Below, piece after piece: positions 1 to 8,308 of a stretch of 64,000 nucleotides of DNA. The notes beneath the pieces are model-generated. The model ran no database searches. It worked only from the letters and a program-made list of their open reading frames with translations, and had not been told where the DNA came from. Position 1 is the stretch's first letter; every line of letters starts with the position of its first letter. Where the stretch lies: positions 5,554,501-5,618,500 of the forward strand of contig NZ_WHLY01000002.1 in assembly GCF_009296315.1 (NCBI RefSeq), given 5' to 3'. Both the position numbers and the translations under genes were made by a program. Origin of the DNA: Salmonirosea aquatica. Its GTDB lineage: Bacteria > Bacteroidota > Bacteroidia > Cytophagales > Spirosomataceae.

Positions 1-216
1 CGAAAGCGTATAGTGATCATATAGACGAAGTGTGTCACCCAATAGGTAATACTGTTTTTGCGCCCGGTAGTTTCCAAATACTTCAATATCTACCCTCTGA
101 CTATCAATCTTAATGTATTCAAGCTCGTCGCCGACCCAGGCCTTTTTTATGTCGACGTTTTGGGCGGATAGGGTACCCCAAAGTAATGTCAATAGTAATG
201 TGAAAGGTACCTTCAT
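1..216 (-). CDS. Exported protein, N-terminal part only
   Basis: The ATG read leftward from 216 opens a frame that stays open to base 1, giving 72 residues before the window edge cuts it. The first 19 residues (MKVPFTLLLTLLWGTLSAQ) form a clear Sec signal peptide with an A-Q cleavage region typical of Bacteroidota. The mature part seen is charged and shows no motif I recognise. It contains two GGTACC hexamers, so it belongs to the host-like background rather than to the AT-rich island that starts just to its right. Its function is unknown. Confidence 0.6.
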   Translation of the reverse strand, partial: MKVPFTLLLTLLWGTLSAQNVDIKKAWVGDELEYIKIDSQRVDIEVFGNYRAQKQYYLLGDTLRLYDHYTLS

Positions 217-289
217 AGGATGGTGTGTAAAAGCTCGTAAGGTCTGTGTACTAAGGTGATGGGTTAACTTAGAGTGTAAATATCATTGA

Positions 290-973
290 TTATTTACATA
301 GAATTTCAAATCGGTTTTTTAAGAAATGAACAAATTTAATATCCCTATTCAAATCTCTTCCCATAGCACCTAAAAGTATTTTAATGACTTTGTCATCTTT
401 GGGAGTTGTAAAGTTTTGCTCTACTTCTTCTATTTGACTTTTTCTTTTTATTAGATACTCACTAGAAATGTTAATATATTTTTTATACATATTACAAACT
501 TCTGGGTGTGAATTAAATGGTTCTATTTTTAATAATCCATAAGCGTAAAGTCCGGGATTTACTCCGCTATTTTTTGTCATTTCTTCCATGTAATTACGGA
601 TTTTTTCACTTGTTTCTTTATCAATATAACTAGAATCTATGAAATGCAAAACCAAGATTTGAGAAGCAATTTGCTTATAAATATCCTTATGAAGATTTTC
701 TTTTAGTGATGATGCTACACTTTCGTAGGAAGAATCTATACGTTGATAATTGAATTTATCTTTATGAATTATATAGTTACCAGGTGATTTAGGAAGTCCA
801 ATAGAATCTAAAAACGATTTTTGTAATTCTTCATTTTTAATGCTTTGAATAAGGTTTAATTTATCAAAAGTATAGCTTAGTTTAAGTACTGGCTCAGGCA
901 GTGAGTCTGTCTGGCAAAAAGATTTACTTAAAGATATACTACAAATCAATACTATTGCTATTAAATAGTTCAT
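290..973 (-). CDS. Hypothetical exported protein
   Basis: This 227-residue protein starts with a hydrophobic segment of about 20 residues ending near SKSFCQ, which reads as a signal peptide; the Cys there could also be a lipidation site, but the lipobox is poor. The rest is charged, Lys/Glu/Asn-rich and mostly helical in appearance, with no catalytic motif I recognise. The gene is strikingly AT-rich compared with the flanking DNA and contains no GGTACC, so recent acquisition is likely. It stands alone, followed downstream by the partial exported gene at 1-216. The function is unknown; an extracytoplasmic location is an inference from the leader. Confidence 0.65.
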   Translation of the reverse strand: MNYLIAIVLICSISLSKSFCQTDSLPEPVLKLSYTFDKLNLIQSIKNEELQKSFLDSIGLPKSPGNYIIHKDKFNYQRIDSSYESVASSLKENLHKDIYKQIASQILVLHFIDSSYIDKETSEKIRNYMEEMTKNSGVNPGLYAYGLLKIEPFNSHPEVCNMYKKYINISSEYLIKRKSQIEEVEQNFTTPKDDKVIKILLGAMGRDLNRDIKFVHFLKNRFEILCK

Positions 974-1058
974 ATCAAAATATCGTTATCAAAGTGAATT
1001 GAATTTTATAATGAATTCAATTTTACTTAGTAAAAATACATTGATCCTTTTTCAGAAT

Positions 1059-1197
1059 CTAACCTAAATTTGCTAGAATATCAATATCGCTACTAGCAGT
1101 AAAATTATCCCGCACGACCGAACCGAACATGATACTTGCTCACTAATTCAGGTTTGAGTTGTGTGAAAATTTGCCGGATGGATTGGAAGTTGGCCAT
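1059..1197 (-). pseudogene. Broken MNT-type nucleotidyltransferase fragment
   Basis: Reading leftward from the ATG at 1197 gives a typical start of a small MNT nucleotidyltransferase (MANFQSIRQIFTQLKPELVS, then KYHV). The expected next part, FGSVVRDN followed by SSDIDIL, is found in another frame starting at 1130 and runs into a stop at 1059-1061. The GSxxR...SDIDI signature is the nucleotide- and metal-binding core of the family. A few residues are missing between KYHV and FGS, and everything after SDIDILANLG is gone. It is therefore a decayed relic with an internal deletion/frameshift and a C-terminal truncation. An intact MNT gene with its HEPN partner lies 1.8 kb away at 2629-3323. Confidence 0.7.
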
Positions 1198-1275
1198 AGC
1201 TAGGAATTTGTATTTTGCTGGTAGGTAGCTGATTGTTGGTAAAAGTACCATCTACTGTATAGGAATTCTCCGCTC

Positions 1276-1301
1276 GGCCGTTACAAACGGCCTTTTATTT
1301 T
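1276..1301 (+). terminator. Orphan rho-independent terminator
   Basis: A 7-bp stem GGCCGTT/AACGGCC with a 3-nt loop is followed by TTTTATTTT on the plus strand. No plus-strand gene lies upstream of it, so it probably remains from a lost gene of this degraded region. On the minus strand the stem has no T-run and would not serve the RelA/SpoT-domain gene. Confidence 0.5.
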
Positions 1302-1344
1302 AGGACGCAGTCTCCTTTGGAAGACTACGCCCAACGAGGGGAAA

Positions 1345-2385
1345 TTAGATAGTAATTATTTCCTTTAATGTTCTAATAAATTCCTGTGTATCAAGAAAGT
1401 AACTTGGATAAGCTTTTCGAAGTGAATCTAATGAATTTGAAGAAACAAGAACTACTTGTCTCTTGTTAGAATCTGTAATAGAAGTTTCTTCTTTCAAATA
1501 GTCTGCTGATGCCTCTTCAATAGCAGTCCTCGAATAAGTTTTAATCCTAACCTCTTTATTCTTAACATCTAAAACCACTAGATGTAAACTGCCCTGCCTT
1601 TTATCAGTTTCAATATTAGCGATTACATTACTAAAAGCTTCTAATTGATTAATTACTTGGAGATAATTTGCATCCTTTCTTACCTTTTCGAAGACTTCAT
1701 CTCTTGTATAATGTGAGTATCTTAATAGATTAGGAGTATTTTCAATGTACGCAAAGGCATTACCTACAAGTGAGAAAAAATCTAGCCACTCCATAGGGCC
1801 TTGGCTTGATTTTAATGAATGATCGATAAAGGTTCCCATTGTTTCAACAGCAGTTGCCCATGCGTGTTGTAGCCTAGTTCTAATTTGCAACTCGACCATT
1901 AAATTATCATAGTTTGGATTGATTGAGTTCTTGTACTTATAAACTATATGAAAGCATCTATACCCAGAATCTTTTGGATTTTGAATATAATCTTTCTCAT
2001 TCTTTATTTCATGTTGTAATCCAGCTTTTCTGTAAAGTGTTACGATAGTATTTACATCATTCATAGTAGGTAAAATTGCTCGAATTCCCCCAATATCTTG
2101 CATCTGTGAAAGTCTCATATTCTGAAATCTTTCTAGTTTTAAAATTATTGATGGCGTTCTTTTTAACCGCTGTGACACCAAATACTCAATGCCAGTTTTA
2201 TTGAGTTTTTTTCTTAGTGTTGCCTGAAATGTATTTATTGGATAAGCGTGGCATGAACGAAAATTGCCAAGCGCTTCTAAGGCTTGGTCCCGCTGTAATT
2301 GCGTAGATGATGGATTAGCCAGAATATTTCCCGCATCGTCAATTTGTCTCTTTGAAAATATTAAAATGTTGTCTTTTAGAGCCAT
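1345..2385 (-). CDS. RelA/SpoT-domain (p)ppGpp synthetase-like protein
   Basis: The 346-residue protein carries a RelA/SpoT nucleotidyltransferase domain at about residues 60-220. Visible motifs are the ATP-binding stretch QRLKRTPSIILKLER (R-x2-K-x3-SI-x2-K), DIGGIRAI, a Tyr/Arg/His cluster in GYRCFHIVYK, and VELQIRTRLQHAWA with the conserved Glu and QIRT. There is no HD hydrolase domain and no ACT/TGS region, so it is a synthetase-only type, with an uncharacterised C-terminal 120 residues. Proteins of this architecture are chromosomal alarmone synthetases or toxic small alarmone synthetases used in toxin-antitoxin and phage-defence systems. The gene is AT-rich, lacks GGTACC and sits between MNT/HEPN remnants, which favours an accessory or defence role. 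No obvious antitoxin gene abuts it. Confidence 0.8.
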   Translation of the reverse strand: MALKDNILIFSKRQIDDAGNILANPSSTQLQRDQALEALGNFRSCHAYPINTFQATLRKKLNKTGIEYLVSQRLKRTPSIILKLERFQNMRLSQMQDIGGIRAILPTMNDVNTIVTLYRKAGLQHEIKNEKDYIQNPKDSGYRCFHIVYKYKNSINPNYDNLMVELQIRTRLQHAWATAVETMGTFIDHSLKSSQGPMEWLDFFSLVGNAFAYIENTPNLLRYSHYTRDEVFEKVRKDANYLQVINQLEAFSNVIANIETDKRQGSLHLVVLDVKNKEVRIKTYSRTAIEEASADYLKEETSITDSNKRQVVLVSSNSLDSLRKAYPSYFLDTQEFIRTLKEIITI

Positions 2386-2468
2386 AGTGTTTATTATTGA
2401 CTACACTTTAAGCATAAGCTGTGTCGCATAGCCCTTTCAATTACAAATAAAAAAAGCAAATTACTAAC

Positions 2469-2582
2469 AACCTACCTCCCCCCAAACGCCTTACTCAACC
2501 GAAGGTACCCCTCCGCATTGGGATGCAACCCATCCGAAAACAGCGCCTCGTCGAGGGTACCATCGGCTTTCAGAAGCACCTT
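2469..2582 (-). pseudogene. Displaced copy of the SGNH hydrolase 3' end
   Basis: These 114 bases align without gaps to 3422-3535, the last 37 codons and stop of the SGNH hydrolase, with about 10 mismatches (roughly 91% identity). Read leftward the copy keeps the frame, including the block V motif DGLHPN, the ending SKAFGGR and a TAG stop, with substitutions such as I to L and K to E. Similarity stops abruptly at both ends. The fragment has two GGTACC sites, although the flanking island has none. It is either the end of a lost paralogue or the original gene end displaced by insertion of the HEPN/MNT module. Confidence 0.75.
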
Positions 2583-2628
2583 TTATAACCATCGCACTAC
2601 GCCGTTTCCCACAGCACCTACCCAAACC

Positions 2629-3018
2629 TCAAATTTCAATCTGTTTTCGTAATGCTAGTAAGAATTGCCTAACCTCTTCAAGCAGTGGCAAAATTTCATT
2701 TTCCGTAAACTCCATAAAATCATCATAGTCACTTTCGTGACGTTTGTTCATTAGGTTTGAATATAAATTGCTGTATTCTCTATTTAGGATTCCAGTTTTG
2801 ATATACTGCTTAAAGAATTCTGTTCTGACCCCGTTGTGAGTCGAAGCTTCAATTTCGTCCTTTGCCAGGAGAGCCGTCACAGCGTAAAAGCTACAGTAGT
2901 AAAGCCTATTGGCAGCACCGCCCCAGAAGCCATTTTGCATTAAAAATTCGGCTTCATCAAATGTGGTTGCTGATTTTTCAAGACGATAACGTATCAAATC
3001 TTGTTTATGATAGCTCAT
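2629..3018 (-). CDS. HEPN-domain protein (toxin-antitoxin partner)
   Basis: This 129-residue all-helical protein has the layout of the HEPN/UPF0332 family: an A-x-x-R-x-Y-Y segment (AANRLYYCSFYAV) at about 35-47, a second helix around HNGVRTEFF, and the RHESDYDDF ending helix. In HEPN/MNT modules the HEPN protein is usually the RNase toxin and the MNT partner the AMP-transferring antitoxin. I do not see a clean R-x4-6-H catalytic motif, so it may be a non-nucleolytic variant. Its ATG overlaps the stop of the upstream MNT gene by 4 bp (ATGA), implying translational coupling. The pair is AT-rich and free of GGTACC. Confidence 0.8.
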   Translation of the reverse strand: MSYHKQDLIRYRLEKSATTFDEAEFLMQNGFWGGAANRLYYCSFYAVTALLAKDEIEASTHNGVRTEFFKQYIKTGILNREYSNLYSNLMNKRHESDYDDFMEFTENEILPLLEEVRQFLLALRKQIEI

Positions 3019-3323
3019 AACTCTACCCCGTCTTTTGAAATATTGTTGTAGAGCGGGGTTACCTGGTAGTCAGACCATTTGTCCTGAGAAAAAATAATAG
3101 AACTAATAACCTCTTCTGCTTCCAATTCTGTTTCAAGTAGTACTTCCCTGATCCTTTTTTTCAGGTACTCATCTGCCTTACGGGAAGTCAGAATCAGGAA
3201 ATCCCAATCCGAGGTTGGTATATAATCTTTACGGGCCCTTGATCCAAACAATATAATCCTTGCTTTCGGATCAATTGTCCTGACTGATACCTTCACCCTT
3301 TGTGTCAAATCTGAGTGATTCAT
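3015..3323 (-). CDS. MNT nucleotidyltransferase (HEPN/MNT antitoxin)
   Basis: The 102-residue protein is a minimal nucleotidyltransferase of the Pol-beta superfamily. Its signature GSRARKDYIPTSDWD fits GS-x10-D-x-D, giving the two metal-binding aspartates, and the Arg after GS is conserved. MntA-like antitoxins of this type AMPylate or sequester the HEPN partner. It is the first gene of a two-gene operon and overlaps the HEPN start by 4 bp. The cassette lies just downstream of the SGNH hydrolase stop at 3425, between that stop and the displaced copy of the hydrolase end at 2469-2582. Confidence 0.85.
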   Translation of the reverse strand: MNHSDLTQRVKVSVRTIDPKARIILFGSRARKDYIPTSDWDFLILTSRKADEYLKKRIREVLLETELEAEEVISSIIFSQDKWSDYQVTPLYNNISKDGVEL

Positions 3324-3424
3324 AAGGAATTATATAAAATTCAATTTCTAATGATTCTAATCCGTGGGCTGTGTATCTAAGCCCCATATCAATCCGCCAA
3401 ACCCTAAAGCAATATACATAAAAC

Positions 3425-5202
3425 CTACCGCCCTCCAAACGCCTTACTCAGCCGAAGGTACCCCTTCGCATTGGGATGCAGGCCATCCGAAAACAGCGCC
3501 TCGTCGATGGTTCCATCCGCTTTCAGAAGTACCTTGCCGGCGTCGAGGTACCCTACGCCCATTTCCTTCGTCAAAGTAGCCAATTTTTTGTTCAGTTCCA
3601 CGACCCGTTGCTCTTGCTTGCGGCGGGGGTACACGCCTACCATCGTGAGGGTCGCCGTGGGTTGGCGCTGGCGGATGGCCTCGATGAGTTGCCGCCAGCC
3701 GGTCAGGATTTCCTCGTCCGTATTGAGCTGGAAATTGTTGGTGCCGATCATCACGTAAATCTGCTTCGCGGCGTAGCCATCCAGCTCGCCGTGGTACACG
3801 CGCCAGAGTACGTTCTCGATGCGGTCCCAGCCGTAGCCGAGGTTGCGGGTATTCTGCGGTTCGAGCACGGCGTTCCACGATTCCGCGCCGGCAGCGCGGG
3901 GACCTTTGGGGAGTCCGCCCCAAAAATGCGTGATCGAATTGCCGATCATCAGCACGTTCGGTGGTGTTTCGCGGTTCATGCGCAGGATTTCGCGGTGCCG
4001 GGCGTCCCAGTCATAGTTGCCGGGTTCGCGCAGCTGAATCACCGGGCGGGTGGTGCTGAGGGTACCCTGCGGCTCGCGCAGGATGGTGCGCAGGTGCTTT
4101 TCGTAGCCCTCGGCGTAGCGCATCATGCCCAGGTCGTTGGGGTGGGTACCGTCCACCATCGTCTCGATGCCCTGGTTAAAATCCGCTTTGGGAATCAGGT
4201 ACAGTTCCTTGACGCCCTCGGCTTGTAGCTGGACAAAGGCCGCTCGGAGTACCTCGTTGGGTTCCGTGAAGCGTTTGCGGCTAGTGGGGTTGATGGCCTC
4301 GTCGGTATAGCCCGCGTGTTCGGCCAGCACAATCGGCGTGGCCGGATGCTTTTGCCGCAAAGTACGTACCGCGTACAGAATCCGGCTTTTGACGGTGTCG
4401 AGCGGGTACTCGTCCTGATTCACCAGATTGGGCAGGCAGTCCAGCACAAACACCTTGGCGTCGATCTCGTTGACCACGCTCAGTACCTCCTGTTCCAGTC
4501 GCCCGTTGCCCGAGAAACCGAGGTTGATCAGCGGGTCGTCGAGCTTGCGCGAAAGAATCGTGGGCCACGCCATGCCGGGGCGGGATGCGCAGGCACCCTG
4601 CATGATGGAGGTACCATACAACACAAGTGGCTTGTCGGGGCGGACGGGCAGGGGCGTAAACAGGGTACCCTCGGGTACCCCCACTTCCAGCCACTTCACC
4701 GAATTGTAGAGGGTAGGTAAAGTCGGTACTCGCGGCCCATTTTGTGGTAGGCGTCGTTGGGCTCGAGGTTGCGGAAGTAGTACTCGATGGTATCGCCGAA
4801 GGCGTACTTCCCGGTACACCAGCGCCAGTCGCCATCGCTCGAAATCGCGTACAGATCCACGCCGCTGACGCCCGTGGCGGGCATGTGGGGCAGCGCCTGC
4901 CGGCCCTCCACCACGTACCGTACCTTGATCTGATCAGAATTGGCCCGGAACCGTAGCATCAGCCCGGCCGTTTGCCGCGACAGATTCCAGACCGGCGCGC
5001 GCACGGTACCCTCGGCGCGGGCGGGCAGGCGGTCGTAGAAATTTTTCACGTCCTGGGGCCAGGCCTGTCCTTCCAACACCGGAAAGGCAGCCTCAGTGGG
5101 ATTCCACCATAGAAAGTTGGGGGTAGGAGGGGCGGTCGTTTGCGCCTGCACGGCCAGGGCAAAAAACAAAAACGGAAAAAGCAGGGTACGGCGGAGTTTC
5201 AT
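3425..5202 (-). CDS. Two-domain SGNH hydrolase/esterase, frameshifted
   Basis: The gene reads from the ATG at 5202 (signal peptide ending VQAQ) through an N-terminal beta-sandwich domain. It then needs a +1 correction near 4711-4713, where the frame ending in YRLYLP must join a second frame beginning LYNSVKWLEVG. One extra C in the CCC run (minus strand) would restore a 592-residue protein. After the join come two SGNH domains: GTSIMQG with DGTHPND from about residue 193, and MIGNSITHFW with GTNNF and DGLHPNAKGY from about 418, so both catalytic sets look complete. The likely role is secreted deacetylation or esterase action on carbohydrates. As written it ends after 168 residues. A slipped base, a sequencing error and true pseudogenisation are all possible. 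Confidence 0.8.
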
Positions 5203-5277
5203 AAGAAGGCAAAATCTTGGATGGAATACCTACCCAAGAAGCCCTGAAACCTCCTTTTCTAATCTAGCCCGTGGTTT

Positions 5278-6195
5278 TTAACTCTTTTCCTGCACATGGC
5301 GCGCAATAACTTCCTGCACGCGGGTCCAGCGGATGCCGGGGTAGCGATCGTTGTCCAGCGAGGCCAATTTGGCGCGTCCGCTGAGCATGTTGCGCAGGTA
5401 CTGCATGCCCTGCCAGGGCGGAAACACCTCGTCTTGAGCAGGCATCAGCGTTTTGGTCACTTTGATCATCACATCCAGGGTACCTAAGCCACCTACCCGG
5501 AATAGTTTGTAGGCATCTCCGGTCGCCTGACTCGCGGCTTCCTGCAAACCCCGGGGGCTGAGTACATCCCCGGCAATACGCAAATCGCGGGGCGTGGTCG
5601 GGTCGAGCGCGGCGGAAGCGGTGTACTCGGCGGTGTTGGCGATGGTGGTGAAGTCCATGAGTTGGTCGGCATTACCCCAGAACACGATGCGTTTGAACGG
5701 ATACAGCACTACCGGAGCCTGCCCGGTGAGCAGGTCGGCAAACATGCCGTTGAGGATGGAGGTACCCTGAATCGGTGCCTTGTCGAGGCGTTCGCGGAAT
5801 TCGCGGCGCAGGTCGAGGTTGCGGTTGGTACCTTCGGGCGTTTGAGTATAATCGATGCAGTAGTCCGACGGAATGAACCGGGGTACCCCGGCTTCGATCG
5901 CCGCATTCAGTAGCTTCGTTTGGGTATTCACAATCACCTCCCGCAGGCCCGAGAGCGCTGAAACGATACACGTACCCCCCTGACAAGCGTGCGTTAATTG
6001 GGGCAGGCTGTCAAAATCGACTTCGGCGATGGTCGCTCCCAGTTGCCGCAGCGCGTCGATTTCGTCCCGCTTGCTCGCGGGACGCACCAACACCCGCACG
6101 GGGGTACCTTTTTTAAGGAGAATACGGGCGATGCGGCCGCCCAGGTCGCCAGTGGCTCCGGCCAGGATGATGAGGGTTTCGTCGGGTTTGGGCAT
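5278..6195 (-). CDS. NmrA-type NAD(P)-binding protein
   Basis: The 305-residue protein begins with a Rossmann beta-alpha-beta unit with GATGDLGGRIA near residues 13-23 and an Arg-rich stretch after beta-2 (VLVRPASKR), which favours NADPH. The following pattern (VDFDSLPQL, then a SALSGL segment and GVPRFIPSDY) matches the atypical SDR/isoflavone-reductase-like NmrA family. Members act as NADPH-dependent reductases or redox sensors, and the substrate cannot be deduced. There is no signal peptide, so it is cytoplasmic. It stands alone, 75 bp upstream of the SGNH hydrolase on the same strand, and has normal host-like GGTACC content. Confidence 0.8.
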   Translation of the reverse strand: MPKPDETLIILAGATGDLGGRIARILLKKGTPVRVLVRPASKRDEIDALRQLGATIAEVDFDSLPQLTHACQGGTCIVSALSGLREVIVNTQTKLLNAAIEAGVPRFIPSDYCIDYTQTPEGTNRNLDLRREFRERLDKAPIQGTSILNGMFADLLTGQAPVVLYPFKRIVFWGNADQLMDFTTIANTAEYTASAALDPTTPRDLRIAGDVLSPRGLQEAASQATGDAYKLFRVGGLGTLDVMIKVTKTLMPAQDEVFPPWQGMQYLRNMLSGRAKLASLDNDRYPGIRWTRVQEVIARHVQEKS

Positions 6196-6320
6196 TGAAA
6201 TGAGGTTGATTGGTGAGTGGTCTCATTCCAACTCCCTGCCGTGCGATAATGTTGGAGAACCTGTCAAAGTAATTGGGAAATGCGCCAACCTACGTGTGCT
6301 TTTTAATCAACTCATTGACA

Positions 6321-6911
6321 TCAAGGCATTTGTAAACCTCTGAAATAACCCGTCAGGCCGAACAGGATCAGGAACGCGGCTAAAAGGCCAAGCATCATAA
6401 TCCCATAAGACTGCTGTTTGGGTGAGATCCCCAATACTTTTGTGGACATTTTTCTGGTGTGAAGTGCGGCCAGATGTCCGAAAAAGGATAGAATACTCAG
6501 ACCATAGTACGGAATAAAAAACAGGTTCAAGGGGAAACTATTGAGACCCGCCGCTCCGAAATAGATGTTCGTATCGAGATGCAGCGCGTGTCGCCCCACC
6601 ATGACCGCGCTCAGGTGGACTACGAAGAAAAACGCCAGGTACAGGCCCGTCCAGTGTTGCAGTTTTTCAAAAAATCCCATGGCCGTCTTTCGGTCAGCCA
6701 GAAACAGCCTGGTACCCGAATAGATTTGCATCCCAATGGCGGCGAGCAAAACGGTTTCGACCAACACGTTGCGATAGGAGGGACGAAGTGCATCCATCAG
6801 GCGGATATGCGCTTCTGGCCCCCACAGGCTGGCGAGGTGATTGACCAGGTGAGCGACGACATACAGGGCTATGAAAATACCCGAAATACGATGGATGGTC
6901 TTTAACCGCAC
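6321..6911 (-). CDS. Multi-pass membrane protein, possible b-type cytochrome
   Basis: I place the start at the GTG at 6911, just before RLKTIHRISGIF; a longer frame to 7154 would run deep into the neighbouring outer-membrane gene and has no membrane-protein character. The resulting 196 residues have about five hydrophobic helices. Histidines lie in or near several of them (TIHRISG, AHLVNHL, LQHWTGLY, VVHLSAVM, FFGHLAALH), spaced like heme ligands in succinate dehydrogenase or other diheme b-type membrane anchors. No flavoprotein or iron-sulfur partner is nearby, so an electron-transfer role is only an inference. The start codon is uncertain because no clear ribosome-binding site is visible. 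Confidence 0.65.
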   Translation of the reverse strand: MRLKTIHRISGIFIALYVVAHLVNHLASLWGPEAHIRLMDALRPSYRNVLVETVLLAAIGMQIYSGTRLFLADRKTAMGFFEKLQHWTGLYLAFFFVVHLSAVMVGRHALHLDTNIYFGAAGLNSFPLNLFFIPYYGLSILSFFGHLAALHTRKMSTKVLGISPKQQSYGIMMLGLLAAFLILFGLTGYFRGLQMP

Positions 6912-6972
6912 AGCAGGATGGGGCAGGGGACAGTAAGTCGGTTGAAAGATACCCCAAAGTAAATAAATTCGC

Positions 6973-7710
6973 TTAAAACCGCACCGTGGCCCCCAGCGCC
7001 GCGTAATTGATCCAGGTAAAGTTGTATACCGACTCCACATCGGCCCCGCCTTCCACCACGCGGTATCCCGCCCGTAATCCCCAACGCGGCCCGAGCTGGT
7101 AGCCAAGCCCCAGAAAGACATCTTCCGCGCGTCCCGGTCCGCCCGCCAGGGCATCGGCCTCCATAAGCGCCTGCCACCGTTCCGAGATACGGAATTCAGC
7201 CAGCAGATTGAGCAGCGGCACGAAGCCTACGTTACTGAAATGCGTGTCCTGCGTGTCAGACATGAGGCGCACGTCGGCATCGCGGATTTTGGCGGTGAAA
7301 CCTACCCCCAGCCGGAAGCGATTGGTTCGTACCAGCCTGTAGCGGTAGGTCAGGCGGTAGGAATTGAACTGGTACAGGGCAGTCACGGGTTGCCCAGCGG
7401 CAAAGGCCTGTCCGTTAAAATTGACTACCCGGTCGAATGTTCCTTCGTAGGTAGCCGTCAGGGGCGCGTAGAGGGCCGTGATGGTGTGGCGGTCGTTGAA
7501 GGTGTAGCCCAGGCGCAGGCGGTAGTAAGCGAGGGGCGTTATGTCGAATTCTTTGCCCAAATCGAAGCGGGTGCCGCTCGTGTTAGGAATGCTGATTTTG
7601 TTATAAGGGGTACCAAAGACTATGCCCGCCTCCGCATCAATCCAGAATTGGGCGTAGGTAGAAGTGATTGGTAGTAAAGCGAATAGGAGCGCGTAACGAA
7701 TGATTTTCAT
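6973..7710 (-). CDS. Outer-membrane beta-barrel protein
   Basis: The 245-residue protein has a signal peptide ending in STYAQ. A series of alternating amphipathic strands (for example YYRLRLGYTF, YRLTYRYRL, RFRLGVGFTA) follows and ends with an aromatic residue (GATVRF*), the usual C-terminal signature of Bam-assembled barrels. Its length suits an 8-10 stranded barrel. The role is unknown. It is encoded just upstream of the membrane protein at 6321-6911, with 61 bp between them, so the two may be co-transcribed. Confidence 0.75.
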   Translation of the reverse strand: MKIIRYALLFALLPITSTYAQFWIDAEAGIVFGTPYNKISIPNTSGTRFDLGKEFDITPLAYYRLRLGYTFNDRHTITALYAPLTATYEGTFDRVVNFNGQAFAAGQPVTALYQFNSYRLTYRYRLVRTNRFRLGVGFTAKIRDADVRLMSDTQDTHFSNVGFVPLLNLLAEFRISERWQALMEADALAGGPGRAEDVFLGLGYQLGPRWGLRAGYRVVEGGADVESVYNFTWINYAALGATVRF

Positions 7711-7793
7711 GGAGGATGCTTTTCGTTTTTGCTTTTTGTGCTTAATGAAAAAGCGTACTCCACAAAAAGCAGACCACTACTGCTCTTTAAATC

Positions 7794-8198
7794 CTACAAT
7801 TCGCCCGTATTGATACTGTGTTGAATGAGAAAGCAGGCGGCGATGGAAAATAAAGCAATCAACCCGGTGAAGATTAGCTGAAATATAAACCCTTTACCGG
7901 AATCGAGCTGTATGTCGGCAGGATTCTGCTTGTTGTAATACAGGGGTAGCTGCTGACCAATCTGGTAGGGCATGCCTGCCACGGTAATCCGCAGGCCGAC
8001 GCTTTCACCCGTTTCCACAATGGTATACTGGATGATGGCCGAATTCAAACTCTTGCCCGTACTACCCGACACTTCCCGGATGGTACCCATGACGTGGGTA
8101 CCCTGTTCTTTCATCCGCTTCACCGCTCGAATTCTGGACAGGGTTATGACCAAGGGTACGAAACCCAGAATCACGATGACGGTGTAGGCAATAAACAT
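7794..8198 (-). CDS. DUF3592 membrane protein
   Basis: The 134 residues contain an N-terminal transmembrane helix (about 3-21), a soluble beta-rich middle with a G-x-I-x-E-V start and the stretch LPLYYNKQNPADI, and a C-terminal transmembrane helix (about 104-126). The Y-Y-N-K-x-N-P-x-D core is the hallmark of DUF3592, a small bacterial membrane family of unknown function. It has four GGTACC-type contexts in or near it, like the host background. Neighbouring genes give no clue to function. Confidence 0.75.
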   Translation of the reverse strand: MFIAYTVIVILGFVPLVITLSRIRAVKRMKEQGTHVMGTIREVSGSTGKSLNSAIIQYTIVETGESVGLRITVAGMPYQIGQQLPLYYNKQNPADIQLDSGKGFIFQLIFTGLIALFSIAACFLIQHSINTGEL

Positions 8199-8308
8199 AA
8201 GAATCGAGGATGGCTTGCGGTAATCTGTTCCAGGTTTTCAGGGAGATAAACGTTAATGATACGCCAAATAATCGAGTAAGCAATCCCAAAACTTAGGAGT
8301 ACAGAAGT

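Noticed and set aside
2629-3018. Catalytic R-x4-6-H RNase motif in the HEPN protein
   Set aside because: No clean match could be found, so nuclease activity is not claimed.
6321-7154. Longer version of the membrane protein starting at 7154
   Set aside because: The extra 80 residues lie antisense-free but in the wrong frame of the outer-membrane gene on the same strand and have no protein character; GTG 6911 fits better.
7730-7771. 11-bp inverted repeat TGCTTTTTGTG/CACAAAAAGCA as a terminator
   Set aside because: The loop is 20 nt long and the stem is AT-rich without a T-run; too weak to list.
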